This document shows positions 1 through 9,969 of a stretch of DNA of 21,436 nt, piece by piece. Made by a program: the position numbers and the translations under genes. A model generated the notes under the pieces. The model did no database searches. It was given only the letters and a program-made list of their open reading frames with translations, and was not told the DNA's origin. How positions within the stretch are numbered: position 1 is the stretch's first letter; every line of letters starts with the position of its first letter. The DNA is from Selaginella moellendorffii (lineage: Eukaryota > Streptophyta > Lycopodiopsida > Selaginellales > Selaginellaceae), in NCBI RefSeq assembly GCF_000143415.4, contig NW_003314283.1:1207890-1229325 (forward strand), written 5' to 3'.

Positions 1-142
1 AGTCAAAAGTACTTAATAGACTTCTAGTTTGTCTATATCTCAAATTCAGATCTAAAATATTATCATTTAGTCAAAAGTACTTTATATCTTTTAGCTTGTA
101 AGATGTGATTAGAATATGATGATAATATAAATGATTTAGTAC

Positions 143-306
143 CTGATATAAGCAAACAAAGCTTCACTTATATGAGTATCATATTGGACATCTCTAAACC
201 ATGTCATGTCTTGCATAAGAGGAAATTCTCCTAAATCTCCTGAAAATGGTAAATTTCTGTGAGTTCTTTGTCTTTTTTTATCACGTTCTAATTTCTTCCT
301 TGAATA
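143..306 (-). other. unidentified open reading segment, possible exon
   Basis: On the minus strand, 54 codons are open between a possible acceptor (AG just above 306) and a possible donor (CAG|GTAC at 143/142). The product is hydrophilic, starts with a lysine/arginine-rich stretch (RKKLERDKKRQR) and ends in an aromatic, acidic part (DMTWFRDVQYDTHISEALFAY). There is no methionine start, so it would have to be internal. I do not recognise the family. It lies downstream, on the same strand, of CACTA transposase remains, so it may be a 3' part of that element or a captured host exon. Its open frame in very AT-rich DNA is the only support. Confidence 0.3.
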
Positions 307-679
307 CTAATGTAAATACTTCTTGCAAATAAATAAGCTTATAAAAGCTCGTTTACCCTTACCTATAAGCTATAACCTTGTATCATCCTCAAGAAAATAA
401 CATTTCATAACCTTGACTAAGTGTAATAGTAAATATACTTGAGTAGTCATTGCACCTATAAGTAGCTCAGCTTCTTAAGAGATATGTAGTAATTATAACT
501 TTCTGCTTCATTGTTGGGATGAGATTTTCTTTTTTAGTGTGGGACATAACAAACTTCTTGTTAAAAGCTTAAAAATGTAATACTATAATATTAAATTTTC
601 TAAGTCAAAGTATTAATATGTCCATTAGTACTATAGGTAGTATATCCTACATAATTTAAAGTTTTTGAATGATATTAAC

Positions 680-1440
680 AAAGTACATATTAATCTTAAA
701 ATATGTAGATAATCATGGCTCTTCATGCCATAAAACTTACCTTTATCTCCAACCACATTGGAGTATACAGTTTCATAACTAATAGGAATTTTAAAGTTTC
801 AAATCCTTTCATCAAGTATAATTTTTTATTCACACCCTCTTTGTTTAAATTAGAAAAAAATATAAAGTTAGTTCTTACCCTCTTTTTTAAAAATTTACCT
901 CACCATGATAATATAGATGTAGTTTAATCTTTGTATGAAAATTAATTCTTAAATTTTGCTCTTTGTCCTTTTAGTCCCTTTTTCTAGTGAGAAAATTGTA
1001 AATTATCTGAACAACATTTTTAAAAATATGAATTTAGTCACAATTAATGTTTCCAATAGATTGAAACATAAAACCCAACTAATATCAACCTGCTCAATTC
1101 CCAAAGCTTTCACAACTTCCACCCAAAAACTTTCTGTGATTTTAGTAGGTGGAATTTCATTCTCTTCAAATCCATTAAATAGCTTATAATCATCATCTTA
1201 TAAACTCAAAAAATATTAAACTATAAAAGTTTTACTTATGTTTTATACTCCCTTCTATATGGATTATTAAGGTCATCCAAGAATTTTCTGTGGTCAAGTT
1301 ACACGTGCTTTTTGGGTTTCATAAACAATCCCCTATATAAACTGATGCCCATAGTCAAGGCAAAAATAATTTCACTTAAAGTTGATAAATCTATAAAAGT
1401 ACAATATTGGAAAGTCACGTATAGTCCACAGAAGTATTAA
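680..1440 (-). pseudogene. CACTA (En/Spm) TNP2-type transposase remains
   Basis: Short segments on the minus strand match, in the right order, the conserved blocks of plant TNP2-type transposases as I know them. They are WTIRDFP (1408-1428), DHRKFLDDLNNPYRRE (1248-1295, the 'HRRFLP.DHP.R' block), a block containing KLFNGFEENEIPP (about 1134-1194), and KFYGMKSHDYLHIL (about 690-740, the 'GLKSHDCH' block). Reading frames change and stops intervene between blocks, so no protein is made. A further open stretch at about 375-480 (minus) may belong to the same gene. Neither transposon end was identified. TNP2 would cut and paste CACTA DNA from terminal CACTA repeats. Confidence 0.6.
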
Positions 1441-2500
1441 TTGTCCTTTGGCTAACTCATATCAACACAAGACACACTATTCCACAATATTTTAAAATCT
1501 AGAATCAAGTGAAAGAAAATATTAGGTCTTTTTTTTGAAATAAATAAAGAGTAAAACATGAATTAAAAATACCTGAAAGTATTGTTGCCATAAAAAATAA
1601 TACCCCTCCTCAACTGCCTATAAAACCAACTTTGATACTCCTTATTATGATAATCTATAATACTTTCATGAATTTTATTAGATACACACCATCTGCAACA
1701 AATGATAAGAACCTATTATCTATCCAACTTATCACAAGCTTTGCAATTTCCTTACTGTTATACCCTTAAATTGATAGGAAAATAAAAAATGACTTTTTAG
1801 GGCACCTCAAAAGTAACATCTTGCTTGTATTGTAACTTATTATACTCAAGACACCTTAACTTGTTACAATTGTCACTTCGGAACAAAATGCAATTGTTAA
1901 CACATGTATATTTTGTTGCACTTCAATATATTACCTTTTTTCCATTTTCTTGTAAGGTGGTGGAAATTTTGTTTTCATTTGATATTATTTTATGAAGCAT
2001 CTACAAAATAAACTTAGAATAATTTATAAATATTTACAAATCTTATAATAACCTCAATTTGATTCTTGAATATATAGAAGTGTTAATAAAGAACAAATCA
2101 CTGATATCTTTACTTCTCAAACTATAAAAATATTTTTAAAACTGAAAAGTAATGTAAAATAAACTTGAGTAAATTTACTTCATTAGCATGCAACCATGAA
2201 TGAAAATAGTCATGAACCTCATTAAGCTTAGATTATCTTGTTTTTCCAAGATGTTTTATTATTGTGGCTCTTTTTGCATATGAATATGTGAACTTGGTCC
2301 AAAAATTAAAAAAACATAAAAAGGTATAAACTTTAAAGGGGCATTTTGATATAACTTATATATTCGACAATTGTGGTATACCATCGTCTTCACATTTGCT
2401 TCACTTTAAGCGAGTAGTAACCTGCTAGTTTCCAGCAAGAGCCACAAGATAATTCTTTGTTGCATGGGTTATAAGATCCCATAAGGAGGATTGAGAGTGA
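1441..2500. other. AT-rich spacer, no supported gene
   Basis: This stretch is strongly AT-rich with no convincing reading frame on either strand. A minus-strand patch around 1560-1750 gives short open pieces with aromatic and basic residues, but it could not be tied to a family. It is probably 5' sequence of the CACTA relic to its left plus ordinary spacer. Confidence 0.5.
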
Positions 2501-2954
2501 CGGCAATGAAAAGTGGTGTTGAGGAGACTCTTCACAAGCTTTTTTGTTCCCTTAGCTACTGCTATTGTCTCCTTAGTCACACATTCCAGGATTCACTGTT
2601 GGTTAGCCATTGATGCTATGAATCTAGGTGAAGAGGAAAAAGATTTAAAATTTTGCAAGAAAGAATGGATTTTAGATTACCTTTTACCCAAAAGCATCTA
2701 GTGTACAAGGAGTTATGTTGAGGCCAGGGAAGTGGCTTCTTCCTTGAATGTTGGTAGCTAGCAAAGATGCTCCCTTTCTTGGTGAAATTGGAGAGATTGG
2801 AACCACAAAGAAACCTATGAGAGATAGTATTGATTGCTTGGCTTGACTACAATAAAACCTAAAATGTGAAGTTGAAGCATAGTTAAAGCATAGGATGTAT
2901 GTAGAAGTGAAGGGAGGAAATAAAAGAGAAGGTTCTTGGATCACCTCTGCCAGT

Positions 2955-3329
2955 CAAGTGCAAATGCTCTTCCTGTTTGGCGACTCAATCTTCGACACCA
3001 GCAACAACAACTTCCTGCCTGGCTTGCTGGCGGTGGCCAACGTCATGCCTTACAGGACGACGTCCTTTGGAGTGCCAACAGGAAGGTTTAGTGATGGCAG
3101 GCTGATAGCAGACTTCATCGCCGAGTTCCTGGGACTACCATACATTCCACCCTTCATGTAGCCGGGGGTGAGCTTCATCCACGGTGCAAACTTTGCGTTG
3201 GCTAGCAGCAGCCTGCTCAATGCCACCGACACACCGCTCGGGGTCCTCTCGCTCTACGCACAGATGGACCAGTTCCAGTACCTCTCGACCGTCATGCGGC
3301 AGCAAAATGGCGACTGCCACGAGTTTTAG
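2955..3329 (+). pseudogene. GDSL esterase/lipase fragment with in-frame stop
   Basis: The reading frame from about 2955 contains the block I signature of plant GDSL lipases, LFLFGDSIFDTSNNNFLP, including the nucleophile serine of GDS. It continues through FGVPTGRFSDGRLIADFIAEFLGLP, another conserved stretch. A TAG at 3159-3161 interrupts the frame, which then resumes without shift into the block II region (PGVSFIHGANFA) and a typical tail (LSLYAQMDQFQYL) before a second TAG at 3327-3329. Plant GDSL lipases are usually about 350 residues and secreted. Here only roughly the first third is present, with no signal peptide exon and no block III or V. The last base pattern before 'PGV' suggests a CAG to TAG change, which is inference. 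No downstream GDSL exons were found, so this is a truncated copy. Confidence 0.8.
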
Positions 3330-3401
3330 TCTAAAGTTTAAATAAAAAAATGTAGTAATATATATGTACTTATAAGGTCTGTAAATGCATATATATATAT
3401 A

Positions 3402-3432
<31 letters not shown>

Positions 3433-4170
3433 GTGTGTATGTATTTACCCTATTTTTAAGCAGTGGTCTAAACCCTCATTAATATACTTATTTCTGAACA
3501 CTCATATTAATAGAGCTGAAAGGCACTTCAATTCATCCCTAGAGTTTTTTTGTAATGCTTTACTTAGTGTTTGGGATTTTGTTTTTGTTCTTATTCCTTC
3601 ATTCTCTTTCATATTTAAGTTTGAGTTTGGATTTCTCTAGATCTAGAATTGTAACTATTAAATATATTCTTCCTTTTTCAATCTCCATTGCATTTTCTTC
3701 TTTCATATGCTCAAGAGTTTGGCTCTATCCCCTTATTTAATGGCTTAAGACTTTGAAACTCTAGTTTTATTCCACTGCCTTTGGCCTATATGTTTAAAGG
3801 TTAAAGTTCTATTATGTGGTTATTTTATGATAATCATTATAAAGTAGAGGGTGAAAACTATATATATTATATATTCCAATTATTTGTGTGTTGCTATTTT
3901 CAACTCCTATGGGATGTGATTACATGGCTTATTTGTTCTTGGTATCCTACCATCTTTTATTGATGTAAAGTGTAATGATTGGAGAGCTATAGATGATGTG
4001 ATATAACTTTTAGAGAATGTTTAAAGATCATGTTTATAAGAAGATAATGTGTATAAGCTTGAGTGGGTTTCTGATATTGATGAGGAATTTAATTATCAAG
4101 AACAGAGTGCTTTTGTGTTTTTGGCCATATCTGGATCTTCTCTCATTCTTGGAGCTTCTCCATCGTGCAG
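3330..4170. other. AT-rich spacer between gene fragments
   Basis: There is no supported gene here. The stretch begins directly after the GDSL fragment and contains a TA/TG simple repeat near its start. Open frames at 3431-3740 are T-rich and encode only hydrophobic low-complexity sequence. A plus-strand frame at 4049-4234 overlaps the phosphatase exon but is in the wrong frame for it. Confidence 0.5.
3389..3440. repeat. simple repeat (AT)n followed by (TATATG)n
   Basis: A pure AT alternation runs into four or so copies of TATATG and then a short GT run. It is a compound microsatellite and probably length-variable. Confidence 0.9.
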
Positions 4171-4191
4171 CAAGTTCCTGCCAATGACTAG

Positions 4192-4483
4192 AAAGATTTC
4201 TATGTGGGGACTTTCAACGGGACGATTCACATAGTTGCGGGAGGCGGCGAGCCAGTTCCCGGAGAGCAGGCCATCGTGGAGCTTGAATCAGGACTGCGAC
4301 TTTAGCTACACCAAGCTCACCTCGTTCAATCGCTCGTCGCTGCTGTTCGAGTACAAGAAGAGCCGCGATGGCGAAGTCTATGACCGGTTTTGGGTCCACA
4401 GGGAGTACAAGGACGTCCTGGGCTGCGACTCTCTCAACATGTTTTGCCCCCTGGTTGCCTCCGCCGAGAACTATCCAGCATAG
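4192..4483 (+). pseudogene. purple acid phosphatase, C-terminal exon, frameshifted
   Basis: After a possible acceptor (GACTAG| at 4186-4191) the frame reads KDFYVGTFNGTIHIVAGGG. The next frame then continues with RPSWSLNQDCDFSYTKLTSF, NRSSLLFEYKKSRDGEVYDR and YKDVLGC, ending at a TAG at 4481-4483. This order (NGTIH-VAGGGG, SLFRD-DFG-KLTAF, SLLFEYKKS-DG-VYDSF, RDYRDVLAC) is the C-terminal end of large plant purple acid phosphatases of the nucleotide pyrophosphatase-like group. Those are secreted metallophosphoesterases with an Fe-Zn or Fe-Mn centre. A one-base shift in the GGC-GGC-GAG run near 4240-4250 breaks the frame. The metal-binding core exons are absent from the window, so this is a relic or a captured exon rather than a working gene. 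Confidence 0.8.
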
Positions 4484-4553
4484 CGATCACGATCATCCAG
4501 TGACCATCTTCACGATCTTCCTGACTGACAACCAAATTTTTGTGTTCTGCCAA

Positions 4554-4572
4554 TTTTTTTTTTTTTTTTTTT
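4554..4572. repeat. poly-T run of 19
   Basis: An uninterrupted run of 19 T lies between the phosphatase exon and the next candidate gene. It could be slippage, or the poly(A) trace of a minus-strand retroposed sequence, but no flanking duplication was found. Confidence 0.9.
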
Positions 4573-4659
4573 GAAACTGGATTTGGGTGGTGCGAGGCTA
4601 ACTTTCGTAACTGTTTGATTTTCTTTTTCCCGGGAAGAGGGGAAAAAAAGCGAAGGGCG

Positions 4660-5347
4660 ATGAGGATTGTTCCAAATCGATCCGCTGGGGAGGAGAAGCT
4701 CACCTCTCCCTCGGCCGTGACCGAGAAGTGCCTCATGAGCATGAAGAAGACGGACTTGATTCGATGGCTCCAGCAACACAAGGTGGAATTGCCTCCAAAG
4801 GTAGCGTAAATCTCTCCCTCGCTCTTGTCCTCCTCTTCTTTTTTCTAGAATCCACTCCAAGCTTTCAAATCCTTCCTCTTTCGTCAAGCAGTGAGATTCA
4901 ATCGATGTACGATCCCACATTGCCATGTCTAACTTGCAGAACCAGCTCAAGGAGTACTATCTGGGCATGGCTCTGCAAAAACACGCAGAGCTCGGAGGAG
5001 GCCACCGGCATGTCCAAGTCGCCACCAGACGCCACCCAAGCCAGCTCCCGAGAGGAAAAGGGTAAGAAGAGAAAACCTTGACACATTGTTTGCATAACGA
5101 AAGAAACTTGTAGAGAGGGAGGCCGAGGCGAAGATCCAAGTCGCCTCATCCTTCCCGGTCCTCCCACCTAAGGCGGTTGCGATCCTATCTCCCGGGGAGG
5201 CCGCTGTTGGGATTTCTAGGCGTGGGGCTCAGCAGGAGAAAGCTGCTGAGATTCATCTTTGTGGCCGCGATTGTGTTTGGTGTGCTTGGTTACGCGTACC
5301 AGGTGAGGAGATTCCAAAGGAGGAGGAAATGGTGCTGGCAAAGATGA
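4660..5347 (+). CDS. candidate LEM-like domain, single-pass membrane protein
   Basis: A three-exon model gives a 164-residue protein: exons 4660-4800, 4940-5061 and 5116-5347, with GT-AG introns of 139 and 54 nt. Residues about 27-63, which span the first junction, read MSMKKTDLIRWLQQHKVE, then LPPK, then NQLKEYYLGMALQKH. This resembles, without gaps, the helix-loop-helix LEM-like domain of animal LAP2 (K..L...L....V.LP....K..Y...LQ.H). Residues about 131-149 (LLRFIFVAAIVFGVLGYAY) form one membrane span flanked by arginines. A short domain followed by a linker and a C-terminal span is the plan of inner nuclear membrane proteins such as emerin and LAP2-beta. The linker is doubtful: a neighbouring frame gives a more natural Ser/Glu/Lys linker, so two one-base indels or sequence errors in the A-run (near 4980) and G-run (near 5225) are possible. 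A CAG|GTGAGG donor-like site right after the span (near 5311) may mean a further exon is missing. The neighbours are both broken, so a pseudogene is a real alternative. Confidence 0.45.
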
Positions 5348-5680
5348 CTATATTGTTTAATGTTCTGGCATTAAAGAAAACAAGATTGATTAGAAAAAGA
5401 TATTTTAGATCTTAATTCTTATATAAGGAGATTAGACAACATGTGTAAGCGCGGAGGACGACCAAACATAAACAAACACAGTGTATAAGACCATGTCAAA
5501 GTCATTGAAAAGTGTGGACTCCATGCAATTAAGGCAGCCAAATTTGACAGTGATATGGTCAGAGGAGAAGAGTTCTCCTCAAAATTGCCATGCAAACGTA
5601 GAGAAGACAAAAGAAAAATGTAGGCTCACTTCACTGAAATTCTCCCTTGCGTGTTGTATAGTAGCATCCCAATTGCTCAG

Positions 5681-5690
5681 TATAAAAGCC
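5681..5690 (+). promoter_or_regulatory. TATA box of the germin-like gene
   Basis: TATAAAAGCC lies 150 bases upstream of the chosen ATG. It predicts transcription from about 5710 and a 5' leader of about 120 nt rich in CATTCATT-like stretches. It also argues against the in-frame ATG at 5651, which lies upstream of the box. Confidence 0.7.
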
Positions 5691-5830
5691 CATCCCCTCA
5701 CCACAATTTTCATTCATTCTTCCAATTTCATTCATCCATCCTCATATCATTTGATCTCGTCCCAATTGTTCCAGAGCTTATCGAGCTTGCTTTGAGAATC
5801 CTCGTTCCAGAGAGCTCGAGTTTTAGATCC

Positions 5831-6490
5831 ATGGCCATGGCGCCCGCTTCGTCAATCCTGCTTCTGAGCACCATGATCATCGCATTCTTGGCCAGCGCAG
5901 TGCTCTCCGACCCAGATCCACTCCAAGACTTTTGCGTCGCGGATCTCACCGCATCACCGGGCGTCAATGGCTTCCCATGCAGGAACGCGTCCAGCGTCAC
6001 GGTGGAGGACTTCATCTACAGAGAAATGGTGAATCCGGCCAACATCACCGCCATGAATCGCGCGGGCGCAGTGTTTGGAACCGTGCTGAGGTTCCCCGGG
6101 ATCAACACCCTTGGCCTCTCCATGGCCAGGCTCGACTTGCTACCCGAGGGGATTATCGCGCCACACACCCATCCCAGGGCCACGGAGATGGTGTACGTCG
6201 AGGAGGGGAGCGTATACGCCGCCATTGTCACCGCGGACAACCGCTTGTTTGCACAGGTGCTGACCAGAGGCGAGGTGATGGTAATTCCGCGTGGATTGAT
6301 CCACTGGCAGATGAATGTCGGCAGGAACAATGCCAAGATCATTGCTGCGCTCAACTCTCAGCTCGCGGGGACGCAATTTATAGGGAGGTCCATGTTTGGA
6401 TCGAGCCCCCAAGTGCCCGACGAGGTGCTAGAAAAGACCTTTTTTATCGACAACACTACCATCAATCAGGTCCGATCCGTCTTTGCTTGA
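5831..6490 (+). CDS. germin-like protein (cupin), intact
   Basis: This is a single-exon gene of 219 residues, a typical germin-like length. Residues 1-26 form a signal peptide (SSILLLSTMIIAFLASAVLS), and the mature protein starts at DPDPLQDFC. C35 and C50 (NGFPC) are the conserved disulphide pair. Germin box 1 is PHTHPRATEMVYVEEG (residues 111-126) and box 2 is GEVMVIPRGLIHWQMN (147-162). They supply the three histidines and one glutamate of the metal site: H112, H114, E119 and H158. N-glycosylation sequons are at N52, N71 and N208. Family members are secreted, cell-wall, Mn-binding hexamers; some have oxalate oxidase or superoxide dismutase activity, which cannot be told from sequence. The ATG at 5831 is preferred because it follows the TATA box and starts the signal peptide; a second ATG at 5837 is possible. 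No intron interrupts the frame. A decayed relative lies 3.1 kb downstream. Confidence 0.95.
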   Translation: MAMAPASSILLLSTMIIAFLASAVLSDPDPLQDFCVADLTASPGVNGFPCRNASSVTVEDFIYREMVNPANITAMNRAGAVFGTVLRFPGINTLGLSMARLDLLPEGIIAPHTHPRATEMVYVEEGSVYAAIVTADNRLFAQVLTRGEVMVIPRGLIHWQMNVGRNNAKIIAALNSQLAGTQFIGRSMFGSSPQVPDEVLEKTFFIDNTTINQVRSVFA

Positions 6491-8880
6491 TTTAATCTTC
6501 TTTGATCTTCCAAACTGAATGCACATTCAAATTCAATATTGAAAGGTTTAGTTTCTCCTTCTTAATTATTTTTTTAATCTCAAAACTATTTAAGAAGATT
6601 AGCAAGTTTTGTTATATAATTTATTTTTGTTATTTTGCTCATAAAATTCATATCCAAAAGCTTTTAATTGGTTTGAGTTTTTTCAATATTAATGTTTATT
6701 ACCCTTAAAAATTTTTTTTAAAGAGTTCCTACAAGAAATTACTTTTCTCTTTTTAATTAGAATTAAGGATATTATAGATATTTTGATATAATTTTTTATA
6801 AGTTAGAATGGTTTGAAAGGATAAATTATGTGCTATTAATTATTTTTATTATTTCTTTTAAAATTATATTGATGTGAAAAAATCATTCTAAGCCATAATA
6901 GTTTTGATCTGTTATTAATTGTAGAACACTCAAGCACAAATATGTAAACTATTAGGGAGAACAAGAAATTTCAAACCCCAGTGCATTCCATTGATCTCAG
7001 CAAGATCAAATCATCTAGCTTGGACTTGCTAAGCTTTGCAGTCAAAGAAGGTATAAAATGCTTTAATCCATGGTATGACATTTACCTCACATGGCAGTGA
7101 TTATATCTATTTGTAGCAATGTTGGCTAAAGGTGGAGGAGTGCAAGATCATTTGAGCACATCCATCAGTCAATTTGGATTTACAAACATAAACATAATTT
7201 GAATAAACATTAATTTTAAATCAGACCTTGATTATAAGGAAATTAGATTAAAGATAAAATTTAGAGATAATCTAGGAATATTTATTACAAAATAGGTGTA
7301 ATATAGATCCTTAGCACCAGTGAGTAGGATATGACAAGAACACAATGTTTGAAAGAAATTCTTTTCTTATTGCCAGTGTATATAACTAGGTAATATAGGT
7401 TCTTTTATATTATTTTTTCTATCACAGTTTTTAAAAAGATATATTACTGAGATGATACCCTAAAGCATTTTAATTTGACATTGATGTATAAAATCTATAA
7501 AAATGTTTTTTTTGGAGTTTTAAAAGTAGTAATAAAGTATGGTAATGAATGTGTAATTGCACATGGGTGCATCTTTTATTTATATATGTACAGATTTCTT
7601 TTTTTTTTTAATTGCACTTAAAATATTATGCATAAATCAGATTGATTGCTATAATAGTAATCAAAACGGTGCATTATAAAATTTGAATAGGATGTAGACA
7701 AACACTTCATGCATATATGAAACCATGTCCTTTTTGAGTGATTCAATTCAAGTTATGATCCATGAAATTTGACATATACAAAAATGTGCAAAACACAGGC
7801 AAAAGGCAACACTACCTTGATTTTCATTGCCGCACTATTGAAAGTGACAAATACCTCCTTATACTTCCCAAGAACATAGTCTATACCTCAATCATGGCCA
7901 CAACACTTTACTGCTCAAGGTTATACTGTGTTGCTGGCTCGATTGCATCAAGCACACTGCCTAGCAGTAGGATCAAACAATCTTTATCAATTTGTTGATA
8001 ATCTCTTCAAGCACTTATTGTTACTTTAGGATCCTACTCCTTTGGATCAAACCCTTGTTCTTCGTGAAGAACTTGATTGCCATGGCAATGTCAAAGCAAG
8101 TGCTCTAATGTGGCAATGGTGTCACTGAATTGGCATAGCTGGTAGTGGCCAGTGGCCAGTGCGTGGAGGTTCATGGCTAGTGCTCTTTTGGAACAATATT
8201 CGGTTTAACTACACTTCCAATCAGTGGACAAATCAAATTTAAAAAACAAAAAATAAGATGCTAATATGACAAATAAATTGATGTGGTTTAAGAATTCATA
8301 TGTATATATGAACTTGTTTTCATGGTTAATTCTATGACACTACTTCTTAGGGAATGTAAGATAATCAAGAGCATTGTCTCCAATGAAAAATAAGTGAGCA
8401 TCCAGACTTATGTTGCTTTACATTCATACGCATGTGAAATCAACATGCAACACAAAAGTTTTTTTATATTCTTAAGCATTTTAATGTATAAAATTTTATT
8501 TCCAATAGATTCTGTTGAGTAAAAATGTTGGCTGACTAAGAAAAACATAAAAAAGTAATTAAACTAACCTTTGAATACTAATTAAGCCTTTGATATGGCA
8601 GGAGTAGTTAATATGTGATTGCAGGTTTTGGGGGAGAACATGTAGCATGGCAAAAGTTTTGTTATACTGAATATGTTTAACTCATAAAATAATGTTGAAC
8701 ACACCAGTTTTTTTTAAGGTATATATATTTTTGCATGTGTTACAATTTTCTTCAATTGTAGTCTCATATTAATAACCTTAATATAAGTTATAATGCGAAC
8801 CAAGAAGAGACAAAATTAACTTTGAATTCTGCTACAAAACTATAAAGTACTAATCTCCCAAGCACCAATCCATTCCATCT
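6491..8880. other. AT-rich spacer with weak coding traces only
   Basis: There is no supported gene. Two weak traces were seen: an open plus-strand stretch near 6975-7050 ending in a donor-like GAAG|GTATAA, and mixed-frame GC-richer sequence at about 7880-8180. Neither could be assigned. The rest is AT-rich with short A/T runs, for example at 7590-7612. Confidence 0.5.
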
Positions 8881-8936
8881 CATTCATTCAATCAAAGCCT
8901 GTGTAATCAGTTCTATCCCTATTGTAGCCAAACAAT

Positions 8937-9256
8937 ATGGCTGTATCGAAAATTATATTCTTCATGTTCTTCACATTAGATCCACTCCAAGACTTTTGCA
9001 TTAGAGACCTAAGCGCCATGATCATCAATGGCTTCCCATGCAGAACTCCTCCAACACCACAAACATGGATCGCTCTGGTGCAATCTTCCTTTTGCACATC
9101 CAAGCCTCAATACCCTGCATTGCTAGGCTCGATTTCCTTTCCGAGGGGATCATCCCCTCCACACACCCATCCCAGAGCCTCAGACATGGTGTACATTAAG
9201 GAGGGGAGTGTCTATGCTGCCATTGTCACTGTGGACAACTGCTTGTTTTCTAGTGT
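8937..9256 (+). pseudogene. germin-like protein copy, frameshifted and truncated
   Basis: The frame opens with ATG and a shortened signal sequence (MAVSKIIFFMFFTLDPLQDFC), then NGFPCR. Later it reads PPHTHPRASDMVYIKEGSVYAAIVTVDNCLF, which is germin box 1. These pieces are close to the intact gene at 5831-6490 (DPLQDFC, NGFPCR, PHTHPRA, EGSVYAAIVT). Between them the codons equivalent to residues 75-108 lie in other frames (MDRSGAI, then ARLDFLSEGII), and the segment after NGFPCR has a deletion. The reading ends abruptly after DNCLF, exactly where CACTA transposon sequence begins, so box 2 is lost. Upstream sequence with repeated CATTCATT resembles the leader of the intact gene. This is a tandem duplicate that decayed and was hit by a transposon. 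Confidence 0.85.
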
Positions 9257-9295
9257 CACTACTACACAAAAGCATTATATTGAAGTGTTTTTCTA

Positions 9296-9640
9296 ACAAT
9301 TTTTTTGTGTTTTTTGGAACTTTAAGTTGTAATTTTCAACTACTTGCTATCAACTTAAATGTTACTAGAAAATTGGCTTTAGTTACAAATTTTAAGTTGT
9401 AATTTCTGATAACATTTATAGTTACTCAAATTTAAGTTGGAAACTATAGTTGTCCTTTACAACTAAAATATAAATAAAAAATTTTAGTTGTATTTTAAAA
9501 CATATTCTTTAATATTAGATAAGTTCATATATGTTGCTAATTAGAGTTGCAATTGACAACTTTTAACCTGCAACTAAAATGTAAGTTCTTAAGGTTTGTA
9601 GTTGCAAAAGTTTTAGTCACAAATTTCAACAATATTTACA
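9296..9640. repeat. CACTA subterminal repeats (TAAGTTGYAA-like)
   Basis: Short motifs of the form AAGTTGTAA or TTAGTTG and their reverse complements (CAACTTAAA, ACAACTAAAA, GCAACTAAAA) occur about ten times in 350 bp in both orientations. Dense subterminal repeats of this sort bind the element-encoded TNPA-like protein in known CACTA elements. The binding role here is inferred. Confidence 0.65.
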
Positions 9641-9969
9641 GAAAATAAATTATAGTAATGTACCTACTTTTAACTCATAATTTCCTAACAAAAGGACTTT
9701 GTTTTCTTTCTCAGATCTATATTATGTTTCTTGTTTAGGATTTAGGAATAAAAGTTGCATGTTGGTGTTTAAGATGTAAAGGTAATTATATTCACCTCAT
9801 ACAAATTACTATACATCATATTCATTTTTATAGTAAACATCCTTCAACACCACATAATACATGGTTTCCAGTAGAAGATATTCAAGGGATTAAATTACAT
9901 AGATCTACTACTTCAATAGAATAATTTTTTGAAATTGGTGAAAGTTTTATACTTTCAGATGATTGTGGT

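Noticed and set aside
5651-5830. Upstream extension of the germin-like frame to an ATG at 5651
   Set aside because: The TATA box at 5681 lies inside it, and the extension would bury the signal peptide.
6975-7050. Open plus-strand stretch ending at a donor-like site
   Set aside because: It is only about 25 codons, with no family match and no partner exon.
7880-8180. GC-richer patch resembling degraded coding sequence
   Set aside because: No frame stays open and no motif could be assigned.
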